Part shown: positions 49,464 through 61,542 of the stretch, piece by piece | How positions within the stretch are numbered: position 1 is the stretch's first letter | Layout: each line of letters begins with the position of its first letter | Assembly (NCBI GenBank): GCA_026874595.1 | Contig: CM049321.1 | Span: 3,052,479-3,116,478, forward strand | DNA from: Sipunculus nudus | Lineage: Eukaryota; Annelida; Sipuncula; Golfingiida; Sipunculidae | Length of the DNA: 64,000 nucleotides | Direction: 5' to 3' | Translations under genes and position numbers: made by a program | Notes under the pieces: generated by a model | Told to the model about the DNA's origin: nothing | Seen by the model: only the letters and a program-made list of their open reading frames with translations | Databases searched by the model: none

Positions 49464-50275
49464 TAATAGAGGACGCCACTCTCGGAGGCGACAACTTATC
49501 CGCATATCTCTTGCTAATATTTCTTATGTTGTTGATTATTATCTCGTGCAGATTATACTTCACTCACCGGCTGCATCAGCCGCGATGATGAAACAGTCTA
49601 CATTCGACAGTTTGATCTTTGAGTTAAACATTCTGATGAAAATTGTCTTGTTTTGAATTTTTCAAAAACAATAGGTCTTAATGTAGATTTCAATAAGAAG
49701 AGGAGTACTCATAAAATTGTTACTTTTTATAAAAAGGAAGGGAAGCGAAATAGTTTATGAGCATTAATGGGTTAGATTGACACATACGCAAGTGCATGAG
49801 TAAATTAAAACCCGTTTCTTTTCTACGTAAACTGCGGTCATTTGATGCGGTTCGTTGGGATTTGCTTGGTTCAATTTATAACCCCATCACACAGAGCGTT
49901 TTTTATTTCGGTGTTGTTTACAGGGGTGGTAACGTGCCCAAGCTGGAGAAGAAAAAAAAAAACTAGAATAGAGAACGGGCGGGAAAAGTGGGGAGGAAAC
50001 GTGACGACATAAGTACACTGTATTAAGAAGTGCTAAAATCTAACCTATATGATATCACGAGAGACGAGACACACCAACTACGACAAAACTACTCTCCACA
50101 TCTGTCGATGAATAGCAGATGTGGTGAGGAGGGCGTCTGCTGACACCAACCCATTTAACTATTCCATATAATATATCTTTCTTTCCGCGGGCCTTTTCAC
50201 TAAACCTTGATCGTTTAACCATCGGCATACTATTTTACCATTTGCTACCATAGGCAGCATGTGTTATTTGAGTCG
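46941..50275. other. Intergenic, no gene recognised
   Basis: It contains a poly-C run (47311-47325), a G/C palindromic piece (GGGGGCCGCATGCCCCC near 47637) recalling hAT-like ends, and an (AAT)n tract at 49428-49468. No exon is supported. Confidence 0.5.
49428..49468. repeat. (AAT)n microsatellite
   Basis: About 12 AAT units with one AAC. Confidence 0.9.
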
Positions 50276-50279
50276 ATGT

Positions 50280-51074
50280 TGTTACATGTATCTGTTTGTT
50301 ATGCGCAAGATATTACATAACTTGGCATGTGCTAGGCATTCTGATTCGTGTTAAGCGCAAACCCTGTGCGCTGCTATGGGAACCGCATTTGCAGAACTGT
50401 CACGTTCAGTATAGTCTAGAGGGTTACAAATGGAAGGCTCCGGGCTTCGAGTGAAAAAAAAACTATAAATAGGGGCTGTGTTTTGAGCCGGCAGAGAGAA
50501 AAATACCAGCGGACAAGGAAGAGTGTGACTCTCTCGTCAGTTTTTTGGGACCTTTACGATAACTGCAGAAGTTGCAGATCTTCTGCGGACTTTATACAGA
50601 CTTTATATACGGGTTGTCTCCAGTTTGCCTTTGGGATTATTAGGAGAACTTCACTTTTGAATGACAAAGATTGTTTCCGAGATGAAATTGGTCTATTCCC
50701 TGGGAAGATTTATTTGAACTGTTAACGTGGATTATTTGTGTTTAAGGACTCTTGTTGAGCTGTGATAGTGGTGGTATCCAGAAATCAAAGCCTAGGATCC
50801 GGACACTCTGGTACTGTACATTTTTGTTATTGTAATACTGTGTAATTGTATTGATTTACCGTATTGTAATGGTAAGATTGTTCTAGGAATAAATTATAAT
50901 TATTTGTTAACAAAATACCACTGACCTCTTTATTCATTCCCCTAGATATTTCCTTTTTCATTCCCCTAGACATTTCACGCTGCCTAGTGTTGCGGAATCT
51001 GATTTTTTTTATCTCCGTAGCAAAATCTATGCTCGTCACGATTACGTGATCTGTTGTTATTAGGTTCCGTAACA
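50280..51074 (+). mobile_element. Solo LTR, family copy 3 (795 bp) with target duplication
   Basis: It runs from TGTTACATG to GGTTCCGTAACA. A TATA box (TATAAATA, 50464-50471) is followed by GGGGCTGTGTTTTGAG as in the other copies. ATGT is present on both sides (50276-50279 and 51075-51078), a clean 4-bp target duplication that confirms both ends. The first 130 bp differ most from the other copies. There is no internal sequence, so it is a solo LTR. Confidence 0.8.
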
Positions 51075-51576
51075 ATGTGTGAATGTAGGGGATGAGGGAC
51101 AGGTATAACTGTGATATTCTTTCTGCGATGGGGTATTTTACTTCGTGTGTATCAATTAACATTGTATATATTTTGCACTTCTTTGAATATAATGCTATTT
51201 TATAGTATTAATTTTAATGATGTTTGGTGTATTTTTGTAACGGTTCAGTTTTCCCCTTTTTTCATTGTTATGCAGGCACAATGTAATTTCCTTGCAAGGG
51301 ATTTATAAAGAATAACTTATTTTATATTACCTCACCAAAATAATTATAATAATATTGATAATAGTAACTGGGTGTGGCCGGACAATGGTCCACAGATTAC
51401 CCCGCATTTCTGGTAGTGCTGGACTTTTTTACCTATTGGTAAAAAGTTTAGCTTATAGTTTTAAAATATGATAAACAGAAACAGGTTTTTATCAGTATGC
51501 ATGAGTGAATAAAATCCTACTGGTTCTAATCATAATAAAGAAGACATGTGTGAAATAATGGATGCAATACAAAATC

Positions 51577-52790
51577 ATCGATGGTTCTCTGGCGGCCATA
51601 TTTTAATTCTGTAATTCAAGTCTTTATAGGCACCAATCATCCTTGAGAACTTGAAAAGATCAAGGGTATTCTGTTTATAAAAATGTTTGCGACAGAAAAT
51701 CTCCGATTTAGGCCTGGCCTGCCATATTGCATATGTGGCGGTGTGTAATTTGATGGAGAGGAGCCCTCATAGGCCCCAATGTTCCCTGTGAATATGACAA
51801 AGATCTAGTGTGTTCTTGTTGATACAAGTATATCGCGCGCAACAAAAAAAAACACCAATTGTTGTGTGGTAGCCATATTGGAATTCCGGCAGGTCTAGAA
51901 TTCAAAAGGTCAGGAGCACTCATAGGCCCCAGTCATCACTGGATTTTCGAAAAGGTCAAGCATGTTCTTGTTAAGATATCGCATGGGAAATAAAATCAGC
52001 CAATGTGCTCTAGCGGCCATATTTAGAATGTCGACAGATCTGTAATTCAATTGCTCTTGAGCCCTATAGGTGTCAATCATCCCTGTGAGTATTAGAATGA
52101 TCAAGCATATTCTTGTGGAGATATCGCCGGCGAAATAAAATCACCGATTGTGCTCTAGCGGCCATATTAAAATTCCGACAGGTCTGTTATTTAATAGGTC
52201 TGGAGCCCTCGAGGTACCAGTCATCCCTGTGATAAGACAAAGATCAAGCATGTTCTTGTTTCGATATCACGCTCAAAGGGAAATCATTGATTGTGGTATG
52301 GCGGCAAGATTTGAATTCCGCAAGGTCTGTAATTCAATAGGTCTGGAGCCCTCATAGGTTACTATCATCACTGTTGATATGAGAAAGATCAAGCATGTTT
52401 ATGTTGAAATATCGCATGGGGAAAAACATCGATTTTGCTCTGATAGCCATGTTATAATTTCGAAAGGTCTGTAATTCAAAAGGTCTGGATGCCTCGTAGT
52501 TTCAAATCACTCCTGTTGATATGAAAAAGATCAAGCATGTTCTTGTTAAGATATCGGATGGGAAAAAAACACCGATTGTGCTCTGATAGCCATATCATAA
52601 TTCTGAAAGGTCTGTAATTCAATAGGTCTGGAGCCCTCATAGTTTCCAATCATCCCCTTTGATATGAGAAAAAAAAGCATGATCTTGTTTAGATGTAGCG
52701 CGTGAATGAAAATCACCGATTGTGGTCTGATGGCCATATTGTGACAGGCCTGTAATTCAATAGGTCTGCTACCTATTTGAATAAAGATGC
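51577..52790. repeat. Tandem array, about 142-bp unit, eight to nine copies
   Basis: Each unit carries GCGGCCATATT (or a variant), then GACAGGTCTGTAATTCAATA, GGTCTGGAGCCCTCATAGG, a CCAATCATCCCTGTGATATG-like part and AAGATCAAGCATGTTCTTGT. Copies are recognisable near 51590, 51716, 51868, 52014, 52156, 52300, 52445, 52587 and 52732. A related single unit lies near 58640. Confidence 0.85.
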
Positions 52791-54443
52791 TTGAATTTTA
52801 AAGGGATCCATCATAACAATGGGATATAGTTGGTCGTTTTCCTGAATTATTTACTGCAATCGATAATTATACGCCCCATCGTCCATCGGTGGATTATTTC
52901 ATTGGGTAGGCGTCCGGGTCTGAGGCCGGCTCTACGTCCGTGGCCAGGACCACTCTTAAAATGCTTATTCATCAGTCATGCTGCCACCCATATCAATCTT
53001 ATATCACATTTCTGCATTACAATTGGTTCTAATTCGTGGAAAAGCGCAACAGTTAAGTCTCTCGACCAGGTTAACTTAATGAAATGTTATCATGGGTATA
53101 TATGTGAGGATATCTCTTATATATTATTACTTTACTATAGCTAGTTAACACCATTTTTTTTCATAAGGTCACTGTGACCCAATTCTGTCTTGAAACTACG
53201 GACTATTTATAATTTCAACAGTTTCTTATTAATATTGAACAGAATTGTAATAATATTAAGCAGAACTATTCAGTCTCCACCATCATGTTTTTCAGTTACT
53301 ACTTTCAATGTCACCCTCGCGTTTGGCCTCAATGTCATCTTACAGTGAACTTACTGTTCCTTTATTACTTGTTCCTTACGACAATCGCCTTTGAAGTTTC
53401 CCTAGATTTGCCATTAGGAGACTTGGACCATTTGAGACGAAACCTTGGACTACGAAACCGAGGGAGGACACATTTACCATCAACAAATCTTAAACCCCTT
53501 CTTTATTTTGTATTATTTTAGCAGTGGAAGTAGAACATTAAAAAAATTACTCTAGCATTTATAAAAGAGTTATTTATACCTTTGCAAAAATAATTACTCA
53601 CTACAGGCAGTATATACTGATTCTTCGAGTTTGTTTCTTTTTGTACCAGAAAAAAAATTGTTCGCTAGTACAGTTATAGTAATTGCTGCATTCGTAACCT
53701 CTGGGTATTGTCGTATATACTAATTGACAAATGGAAAGTAGCGTTCGTAGTCTTTGACATACCGGTTTAGATGGTATTAACATATGCAAATAAGATCAAT
53801 ATCGAGGTCAACAGGGGTCATAAAATTTTAGCCTCGGCCATAAATAGAAGCTAGCGACTCATTATTACTCTGTATGGTGGATATAGAACAGATGATCAAA
53901 TTTGGCCCGGAATAAACGTGTAACATACATTGAGGCTGTTCTGCTTCACATGAGTTTAAGGATTACTCAAAATAAAAGCAACTTAACAATCAAAATAAGT
54001 GTGATGCAATGTCAAGATTTTTTTAGTAACGCCATGATGTAATCCTAAGTATTTGACATAGAACAATATTTTTTAAGCCAGTTAAGCTAATATAAGATTA
54101 TAATGCTCATTTTCTAGCGTTCTTGCTAAAAGATGGTTTTGAAATATGGCAAAGACCTGTAATCTATGTGAAGGGCTATCTGGAATAGTTATAATTGTTA
54201 TTCCTGTTACGTACCCTTGTTTTGTCAATGTTTTGTCAACATTTGATATATTCTTGCTTATATAGTTACTCTTCCTTCAGGAGAAAAATATAAACTGTAT
54301 CATTACAATACAAACTGGACCTGTAAAGTAGGATCTATAAGAAAGTTATAAAGTGACGACTAAACTAATGAAATGACGTGCCTTTACCGCCATTGAAGCG
54401 CTCATAATGGTAACCATTTTTATTTATTTAAGTATAAGCTTTT
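52791..54443. other. Non-coding, nothing recognised
   Basis: An ORF at 53285-53521 was examined; it has no motif, and its AG context does not lead to a coherent exon. Confidence 0.45.
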
Positions 54444-54616
54444 TAACAACAAGTGACCCATAGGTCATGACGCTCAGCTGCCAAGCATGACCTGCGACAT
54501 CATGGGCTGCGATTCACAACAAGTAAAATTGTTGCAGAACCTATATGCCAATTGTGTTTAAACTTTCTACATTGCCATAAATTCTTATCATATATGTCTG
54601 GTTAAAACATAGTGAA

Positions 54617-56321
54617 CTAGATATTTCTTGGCACCGCAGGTGCCAGAGTATCCCGAAACATAGTATAGCCCCCCCCCCCCCTTAACAATAGGCCCCCATT
54701 TTTAGCAGTATATACTGACACTTGGCAAGCAATTATTGTTTCTTCCATCTATCAATCCACAATCTTTTTGAAGATATTGGTCCTGTGACCTTGACCTTTG
54801 ACCTCATGACCCAAAAATCAATTGGGGTCTTGCTTTTTCAATGGGACATATACAAGTCAAGTTTGAAATCCATACATCAATAAAAGCAGGCATTATCATC
54901 CAGAAACTAATTTTTGGACAGATGGCTCCTGTGACCTTCACCTTTGACCTTGTGACCTCAAAATTGATATGGGTCTTCCACTCTTGGCAGGTGATCTATA
55001 TGTGCAAGATGAAACATCTGAGATGAATTGTTTGGTTGAAAATGCATCCACAATCTTTTTAAAGATGTGTCCTGTGATCTTGACCTTTGACCTCATGACC
55101 CCAAAATCAATTCGGGTCTTGCTTTTGCAATGGGTCATATACAAATCAAGTTTGAAATCCATACATCAATAAAAGCAGGAATTATCATCCAGAAACTATT
55201 TTTTGGACAGATGGCTCCTGTGACCTTCGTCTTTGACCTTGTGACCTCAAAATTGATAGGGGTCTTCCTCTATTGGCAGATGAACTATATGTGCAAGATA
55301 AAAGGTCTGAGATGAAATGTTTGGCTAAAAATGCATCCACAATCTTTTTAAAGATATGTCCTGTGACCTTGACCTTTGACCTCATGACCCCAAAATCAAT
55401 TGGAGTCTTGCTTTTTCAATGGGACATATATAAGTCAAGTTTGAGATCAATACATCAATAAAAGCAGGAATTATCACCCAGAAACTAATTTTTTGACATA
55501 TAGCTCCTGTGGCCTTGACTTTGTTCTTGTGACCCCAAAATTGATATGGATCATCCACTATTGGCAAGTGAGCTATATATTCAAGATGGAAGACCTTGAA
55601 AGTTTGGCTTAAAATGCATCCACAGTATCTTGTAAGATGCAAGTCCAGTGACATTGACCTTAGACCTCATGACCCTAGAACCTATAGGGTTCTTACTTTA
55701 GTAGTGGGCCATACATAAGTCACGTTTGAAATCCATATGGCTATCAACACTGGAGATATCATAAGAGGTGTGTGATTTTCACCAAATATGGACACATTAA
55801 AGGTCAAGGCCACTCTCATGGTAAAGGTCATGACCCAAATGTAAACAGACCTCATCCCATATCCCATCTCTCTATATGTGCATAATATGAAAGAAATCTG
55901 TCCATTATTTTTTTACTTATAATGCTTACAGTACTGTCAAGTGGCAATTATGGGGGTATTAAAAGGCGTAAAAACAAGAAAAGGATAATAGGTGGCACCA
56001 CCAGTTTCCGGTATATCACAAGGTTATCCAAGATCTTCGGTCACTTTAATTTTTAGACCAGTACATGCAAGCTTACTTGAGATATTAAGAATTTGTGTTA
56101 TTTTCAGCAATAATGGACCTATTCAAGATCAAGGTCATTCTCCTAGCATAGGTCATGACCCCATTTTAAATAGGCTTCGTCCCCTTACCTATATCTATAC
56201 AAATGTAAAGTTTGAAAAAAATCAGTGAAATATGTTTTGAGTTTTCCCACTCACAAGGTTTTTCTGCGGCGGCGGCGGGACCGTCGTGAAACCATAGTAT
56301 CCCGACTTTGTCTGGCGATAC
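54617..56321 (+). mobile_element. Nested insertion rich in TGACCTTTGACC repeats
   Basis: Its ends are defined by comparison with the uninterrupted copy at 58304-58310. It starts CTAGATATTTCTTGGCACCG and ends CCCGACTTTGTCTGGCGATA. Inside, 54757-55600 is a three-copy tandem array of a 289-bp dimeric unit. Each dimer contains the direct repeat TGACCTTTGACC, a nuclear-receptor DR1 site. No ORF of note is present. Confidence 0.65.
54757..55620. repeat. Tandem array, 289-bp unit, three copies
   Basis: CATCCACAATCTTTTTAAAG recurs at 55041 and 55330 (offset 289), with an earlier variant at 54757. Exact TGACCTTTGACC occurs at 54792, 55081 and 55370. Confidence 0.85.
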
Positions 56322-56599
56322 AATGATGGTCTGAGGCAAAATGTATGGTTGTTGAGCTATCAGGAACTAATCCCACAGCTTGCTCGGTACCTGTCAGTCT
56401 CAAAAAGAATACCACACAGGCCAGAGGTCTCCTGATACCTACATCTGACTGTTACAACAACGTTGTTATAAGCAAGTACCTTTATATATGTCCCTTTAAC
56501 CTATTTCCAGCATACAAAGTATTGATAAACCAATACTTTCAAGATTTTGCTGAAGGAATATTTCAGGACCTGTTCACCTATGCTGACCACAATACATAA

Positions 56600-56786
56600 A
56601 TTTACCTTGCATTTATCGGCATAACAGCAAGAACTGTCTGAATGTAATTTATAAACTAATTTCGGGCCATAATTTGTATTTTGATCATTTGATCTATCTG
56701 CATAGCAAAGAGAGCAAAGAATAGTCGCCAGATACTGGATATGGGTCGAGACAAACATATAATGGCCTTTTGACCCTAGCTGAATG

Positions 56787-56844
<58 letters not shown>

Positions 56845-57442
56845 CATATTAATTGACATGTAAAGCAACAATTCAATTGAAAACTATTGTTCTAGGTCAA
56901 AAACTATCGAGTTAAGGTCATTTTAAATCCCCCTACACCTAACATGACATTTCTCACAAATTTCTGATATTGCACCACTGTCATTTGTTCAGGATTTACT
57001 TTGAGTTTTTTAGTTATTCTTGGGAATATGTGAACCAAAATTGTCTGAATGTATGTCACAAACCTATTCTTGGCTTGCTCATTTCCATATTTTGGCCGAG
57101 GCTGAAATTTAAAGACCTTTTGACACCTGGGGTCCTCAATACTGACCTTTTTTTGTATATATTATATATAATCTAATCGGACTTGGTAGATGCAACAATT
57201 TGATGGGTAATTTATTGTTCTAGTTTAAAAAATAGTTGTAGTTATGGTCATTTTAATTTCCCCTACCCCTCACATTGGGTTTTCACAAATTCCTTTATAT
57301 TCCATCAGTGTCTTTGTTCAGGTGCTTTTATTTTGGATAATCCTTGAACATTAATGAGCCAACATTTTCCGAGTGTGTGATACAAACCCAAATCAGGCCA
57401 TACATTGACCATTTGATATATTTCATCAATACAGTAGAATAG
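56600..57442. repeat. Satellite-like tandem repeat, about 350-375 bp unit (left part)
   Basis: Units are anchored by CCTTTTGACC-type words at 56768 and 57116, with shared segments AATTGTCTGAATGTA, TTGTTCTAGGT and GGTCATTTTAA. A third unit starts here and is completed at 60710-60880, on the other side of the LTR inserted at 57443. Confidence 0.7.
56789..56841. repeat. (TA)n microsatellite
   Basis: About 26 TA units inside the first satellite unit. Confidence 0.95.
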
Positions 57443-58130
57443 TGTTACAGGTGCGCTTTTTATTGTGTGACACGGGCGTAACTCGTGTTGTAGCGCCCGT
57501 TTCGGCATATCGCATTCTCAGTTTAATCCGTACTGGTTGAACTCTCGTTGTCATAATAGGTTGGGGCTTTCTCGCCCCGCCGAGCCGGGGCGAGCTCACG
57601 TGTGAACCCTAATATGTTGAGACACAGCGATGTTTTTCTAGAGGATTCCTGTAACGCGTGTTTTAACTGTGTGTTGTGTTGGATTCTTTAGACTGTTCGA
57701 GAAGTGGAAAATTCTCGAGTTGGGGATGAGAAGTTATAAATAGGGGGCAGTGTTTTAAACCAGGAGAGAGGTGAGAGAATATTCCAGCGGACACAGACGT
57801 GTGTATGTCAGTTTGTGGGACCTGTCCGATTATCCAGTATTTTCAGGGATTCTACTATTATTAACTCTATACAATTTAATGCTGCCTGCCTCAAGTTTAC
57901 TTTTTGGATTGTTACAAGAGCTTTAAATTGGACTGTTATTCTCTGAGATGATTAGTGTGGACTTTTCATTCGGCATATACATTTAAAAGGACTTATCGTT
58001 GAGACAGTGGTGGTATCCAGGTACTGTGCACTTTGTTTATTTTACTGTGTGATTGTATTGATTTGCTGTTATATTGTGTCATTGTATTGATTTGGTGTAT
58101 TGTAGTGTTCGGGTTGTTGATGATTATTTG

Positions 58131-60570
58131 TTAACAACAAGTGACCCATGGGTCATGACGCTCAGCTGCCAAGCATGACCTGCGACATCATGGGCTGCAA
58201 TTCACAACTTCTAGTAAAATTGTTGCAGAACCTATATGCCAATTTTGTTTAAACTTTCTACATTGCCATAAATTCTTATCATATATGTCTGGTTAGAACA
58301 TAGTGAATGATGGTCTGAGGCAAAATGTATGGCTGTTGAGCTATCAGGAGCTAATCCCACAGCTTGCTTGATACCTGTCAGTCTCAAAAGGAATACCACA
58401 CAGGCCACATATAAGATCAAAATATAGCAAAAGATCAAGGAAATCCATGCAAGAATTATTGTGAGACGGGTGCTTCCATATTAATTTTTATTCAATACAA
58501 GCCAACTGTACTGAGCTTTCATAAATGATGGTCATATTTATTAAGAAATCTTTGACCCAATGCACGATTACATTAATATACATCCCACTGCATTCACTTT
58601 AATAGTTCTTGAGATAATATGTTCTAAAAGAATTTAAAGATGGCGTCCTGGTGGCCATATTGGATTTCTGACAGGCCGGAAATTGAACAACAAACATCCT
58701 CTAAAAGGGACCAAACATCATAAAAAAATCACAGAAACTGTCCTGGCAAAAGGATTTCTAAAATGGCTACCTGGCAGACATAATGGTTTTCTGACAAGTC
58801 ACATATCCTCCAATAAGACACTAAACTTGTAGCAATTGCTTCAAAGAATGTAACAGTTATGAATGTCCAAAACAATTCAAAAGGCATGATCAGGTTGGAG
58901 AACTCTCATATCAGATTATGAACATGCAAATGTAAAACGTACAAGTCCAATTTGTTTTAATTATCAGCTTGCTATTCAATGGGGTCAGCAGGGTAGGTAA
59001 ACTGCAAACCTAAAAGAAAAGAAATGCAGAAAGCATCACTAAGAGTCTTGTAATCAAATAAAGCCATCCTAAATCCAGGTACAGACCCACATATTATCAG
59101 AACAAACACTTGCTGGTATATCTGATGATTTGTATAATAATATTCAGATATCTAGAAAACTGAGTTTATTGCTATGATTCCATGATATAAACTGCAAAAT
59201 GTTCCCATCATTTTATAAATCAGTAGCTAAACTTAACACTTAACTCTCATAGTCTTAATGCCTGGCCAAAGCATTCCGGCAACAGTGTTTTTGTTATGCA
59301 CTAATGATATATCCTTATCACTCCATGAGCTGATACAAAAGGGAGTCATATATCACAAGTGTCACTGACAATTATGGGCACATAGTGAGATGTACCAGTT
59401 GTGAGTGCCATATGGTTATATATACAAGAAAACAAGAAAAATAGAGATGGTCTACAAAATAAGGTATTGTGAACATCCCTGACCTATGTCCTTGGCCTTT
59501 TGCCAACATATCAACTGGATTCTTTCTAAATGATGGGTAACTACTAACCACTTACATCTGGCCGGGGTAATTACTTGGCAACCAATGAGTGAATAACTTA
59601 GACCTGTAACCTTTAACTTCCTGACCAGCTGACCTCAAAATCAAATTAGTTATTTCTTCATGCAAAAAGACCCATAAATATGAAGTTTGAATCAAATTCA
59701 GTGATGCATAGATGTGGCATATGTGAAAGACTGAAGCTTTGGGTTGAACAGTTTCACTTGAAATATGTTCACAAGCATTTAGAACAATATTGTGACCTTG
59801 ACCTTTGACCTTTTGAACTCAACATCAATAGGCTTCTTCTCCTATTGGTAGGTAAGCCATATATGACAGATGGAAAGTGTAGATTGAAAAGTTTGCTGAA
59901 AATGACTCCACACAAGAAGAGGGTGCTGTGAACTTGACCTTTGACCTCAAAATCAGCAGGTCTTTTTCCCCTGTTGGCAGAGAAGCGATATCAGTGCTGA
60001 AAGGTTTGGAATGAAAGGTCTAGCTTGAAATGTGTCCACAGCCTTTTCAAAGAAGTGGATCCTGTGACCCTGACCTTTGACCTTGTGACCTCAACATCTA
60101 TAGGATTCTTCTCCCACTAAGTAGGTGAGCTATATGTGAAAGATCAAAGAATTGGGATGAAAGGTTTGGCTTAAAATGCATCCTGAGGCTTTTCAAAGAA
60201 GTTGCTTCTGTGACCTTGACCTTTGACCTTGTGACCTCAAAATAATTATGGTTCTTCCCCTGTTGGTAGGTGAGCTGTATGTGAAAGATGGAAGGTTTTG
60301 GATGAAAATTTTGGCTAAAAGAATTATTTCTGGGGGGTGCAAACACACCCCATAACTTCGAGAATATAGGTCGCAGTGACCTAATTTCAGGTTTGCAAGG
60401 AGATCTTTTTAGAACCTCTAAGACTGCATAGGGTTCATGGCCCTAGCCCCTATGGGTACGATTTGTGCCCTGCTAACGGACGGCCGGCCGGACGGCCGGA
60501 CGGACAGACGGAAGGACGCCGGACAAAGACCCATCGCTATAGCCCAGCATGACTGAAAGTCAGCTGAGCT
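58131..60570 (+). mobile_element. Dispersed non-autonomous element, copy 2, inserted in the LTR
   Basis: It starts TTAACAACAAGTGACCCATG, with the perfect palindrome TGACCCATGGGTCA and then GCTCAGCTG. It ends with CAGCTGAGC, the inverse of that word, so the ends carry subterminal inverted repeats. The body holds a GGCCATATTGG unit related to 51577-52790, a four-copy array with TGACCTTTGACC (59799, 59935, 60071, 60217), and a GGACGGCCGGACGG-type GC-rich tail. No transposase is encoded. Confidence 0.7.
59740..60330. repeat. Tandem array, about 140-bp unit, with DR1 motifs
   Basis: Four units each contain TGACCTTTGACC followed by a TATTGGTAGGTAAGCCATAT-like part and GTTTGGCTTAAAATG. They are related to the 289-bp array at 54757. 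Confidence 0.8.
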
Positions 60571-60709
60571 AAAAACCCACTGACTTCTTTATTCATTCCC
60601 CTGGACATTTCACGCTGCCTAGTGTTACAGAATCTGATTTTCTATATCTCCTTGACAAAATGAATGTCCATTACACATACGTGATCTGTTGATATTAGGT
60701 TCCGTAACA

Positions 60710-60880
60710 ATACTGATTCGTCAGTTTCTAGATTTTTGCCAAGGGGAAAATCTCATGACCTTTTGACCCCTGTTTACCTTAATACTGACCTTATTTGCAT
60801 ATTTTATATATCATCTGAACGGGCATGGTAAATGCAACAATGTGATGGATAAAATGTTATTCTAGGTTAAACGGTTAGTA
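60710..60880. repeat. Satellite unit, right part after the LTR
   Basis: It completes the third satellite unit started at about 57310, with GACCTTTTGACC, TACTGACCTT and TGCAACAATGTGATGG as in the unit at 57116. Confidence 0.65.
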
Positions 60881-61299
60881 GAAAGTACAAAGTAGAGGTA
60901 TGTAGAAATATGAAAAAATAGGTTTGGTATTGGTTTGGGGGGGGGGGGGGAGAGTTGGTCCCTTCAGCCCAGTTGTTGGAGTAACCCCATTTTTCCCACT
61001 TTTGCGACCTTCACCTTTATCACCGGCAATGACGGCATCCATGGAGCAAATAATAAAACATGCTTTTTCCAGTGAAAAAAACATTATTTTTAGTGACAAA
61101 TAAAATTTAATGTGACATGAAACATGTATTCTTAAGCAGTTTCTGTTTAGTTAGTGGGAAAACCTTAAAGTCCTGTAATTTGGACTTATGTTTTGTTAAT
61201 TGGGCACTGAAAGGTTAGAAGTCGTTTCGCCACTTGATATTTACGTGGCGATCACCGTACATCCTAGAGGTGACGAATGCAGCATAACTGACCATTAAG

Positions 61300-61542
61300 G
61301 GAACGAATGATCTTAATATTATCTCTGAATCTGGAAACTGTCCGATCACGCACCTTAAAGGTTACCTTGATGACGCATACTTTTGTGGCGGCAATGTTCA
61401 GGGTAAGTTTGCATTATCTACAGACCTTTTCTACTAGAATCCTTCGTCAACTTTTCAAAATCATTGTGACTATTGTTCTATTGTTTTATTGTTTGCAGGT
61501 TCATCAAAATTTGTAATTTATGACAAGGATAAATTCATTTAA
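61300..61542 (+). CDS. Possible two-exon 3' end of an unknown gene
   Basis: Exon 61300-61402 (acceptor CCATTAAG, strong donor CAGG|GTAAGT) reads NDLNIISESGNCPITHLKGY then LDDAYFCGGNVQ. Exon 61499-61542 (acceptor ATTGTTTGCAG) continues in matching phase with SSKFVIYDKDKFI and a stop. Phase agreement across a good donor and a pyrimidine-rich acceptor is the main support. The upstream acceptor is weak and no start or further exon was found. I do not recognise the protein. Confidence 0.3.

Larger units (their letters stand above)
54444..56420 (+). mobile_element. Dispersed non-autonomous element, copy 1, carrying a nested insertion
   Basis: It begins TTAACAACAAGTGACCCA then CATGACGCTCAGCTGCCAAG, shared almost exactly with 58131. 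The shared sequence resumes at about 56322 (ATGATGGTCTGAGGCAAAAT) and ends near CACAGGCCA. In copy 2 the two halves are joined directly, so 54617-56321 is an insertion. Confidence 0.7.
57443..60709 (+). mobile_element. Solo LTR, family copy 4, split by another element
   Basis: The left part 57443-58130 begins TGTTACAGGTGCGC and has a TATA box (TATAAATA, 57735-57742). The right part 60571-60709 ends GGTTCCGTAACA. Together they make an LTR of about 830 bp like the other copies. Flanks are ATAG and ATAC, a near-match to a 4-bp target duplication. The U3 part carries a GC-rich hairpin (CTCGCCCC/GGGGCGAG, 57571-57594). Confidence 0.8.

Noticed and set aside
53285-53521. 78-codon ORF with hydrophobic start
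   Set aside because: No motif and no coherent splice borders.
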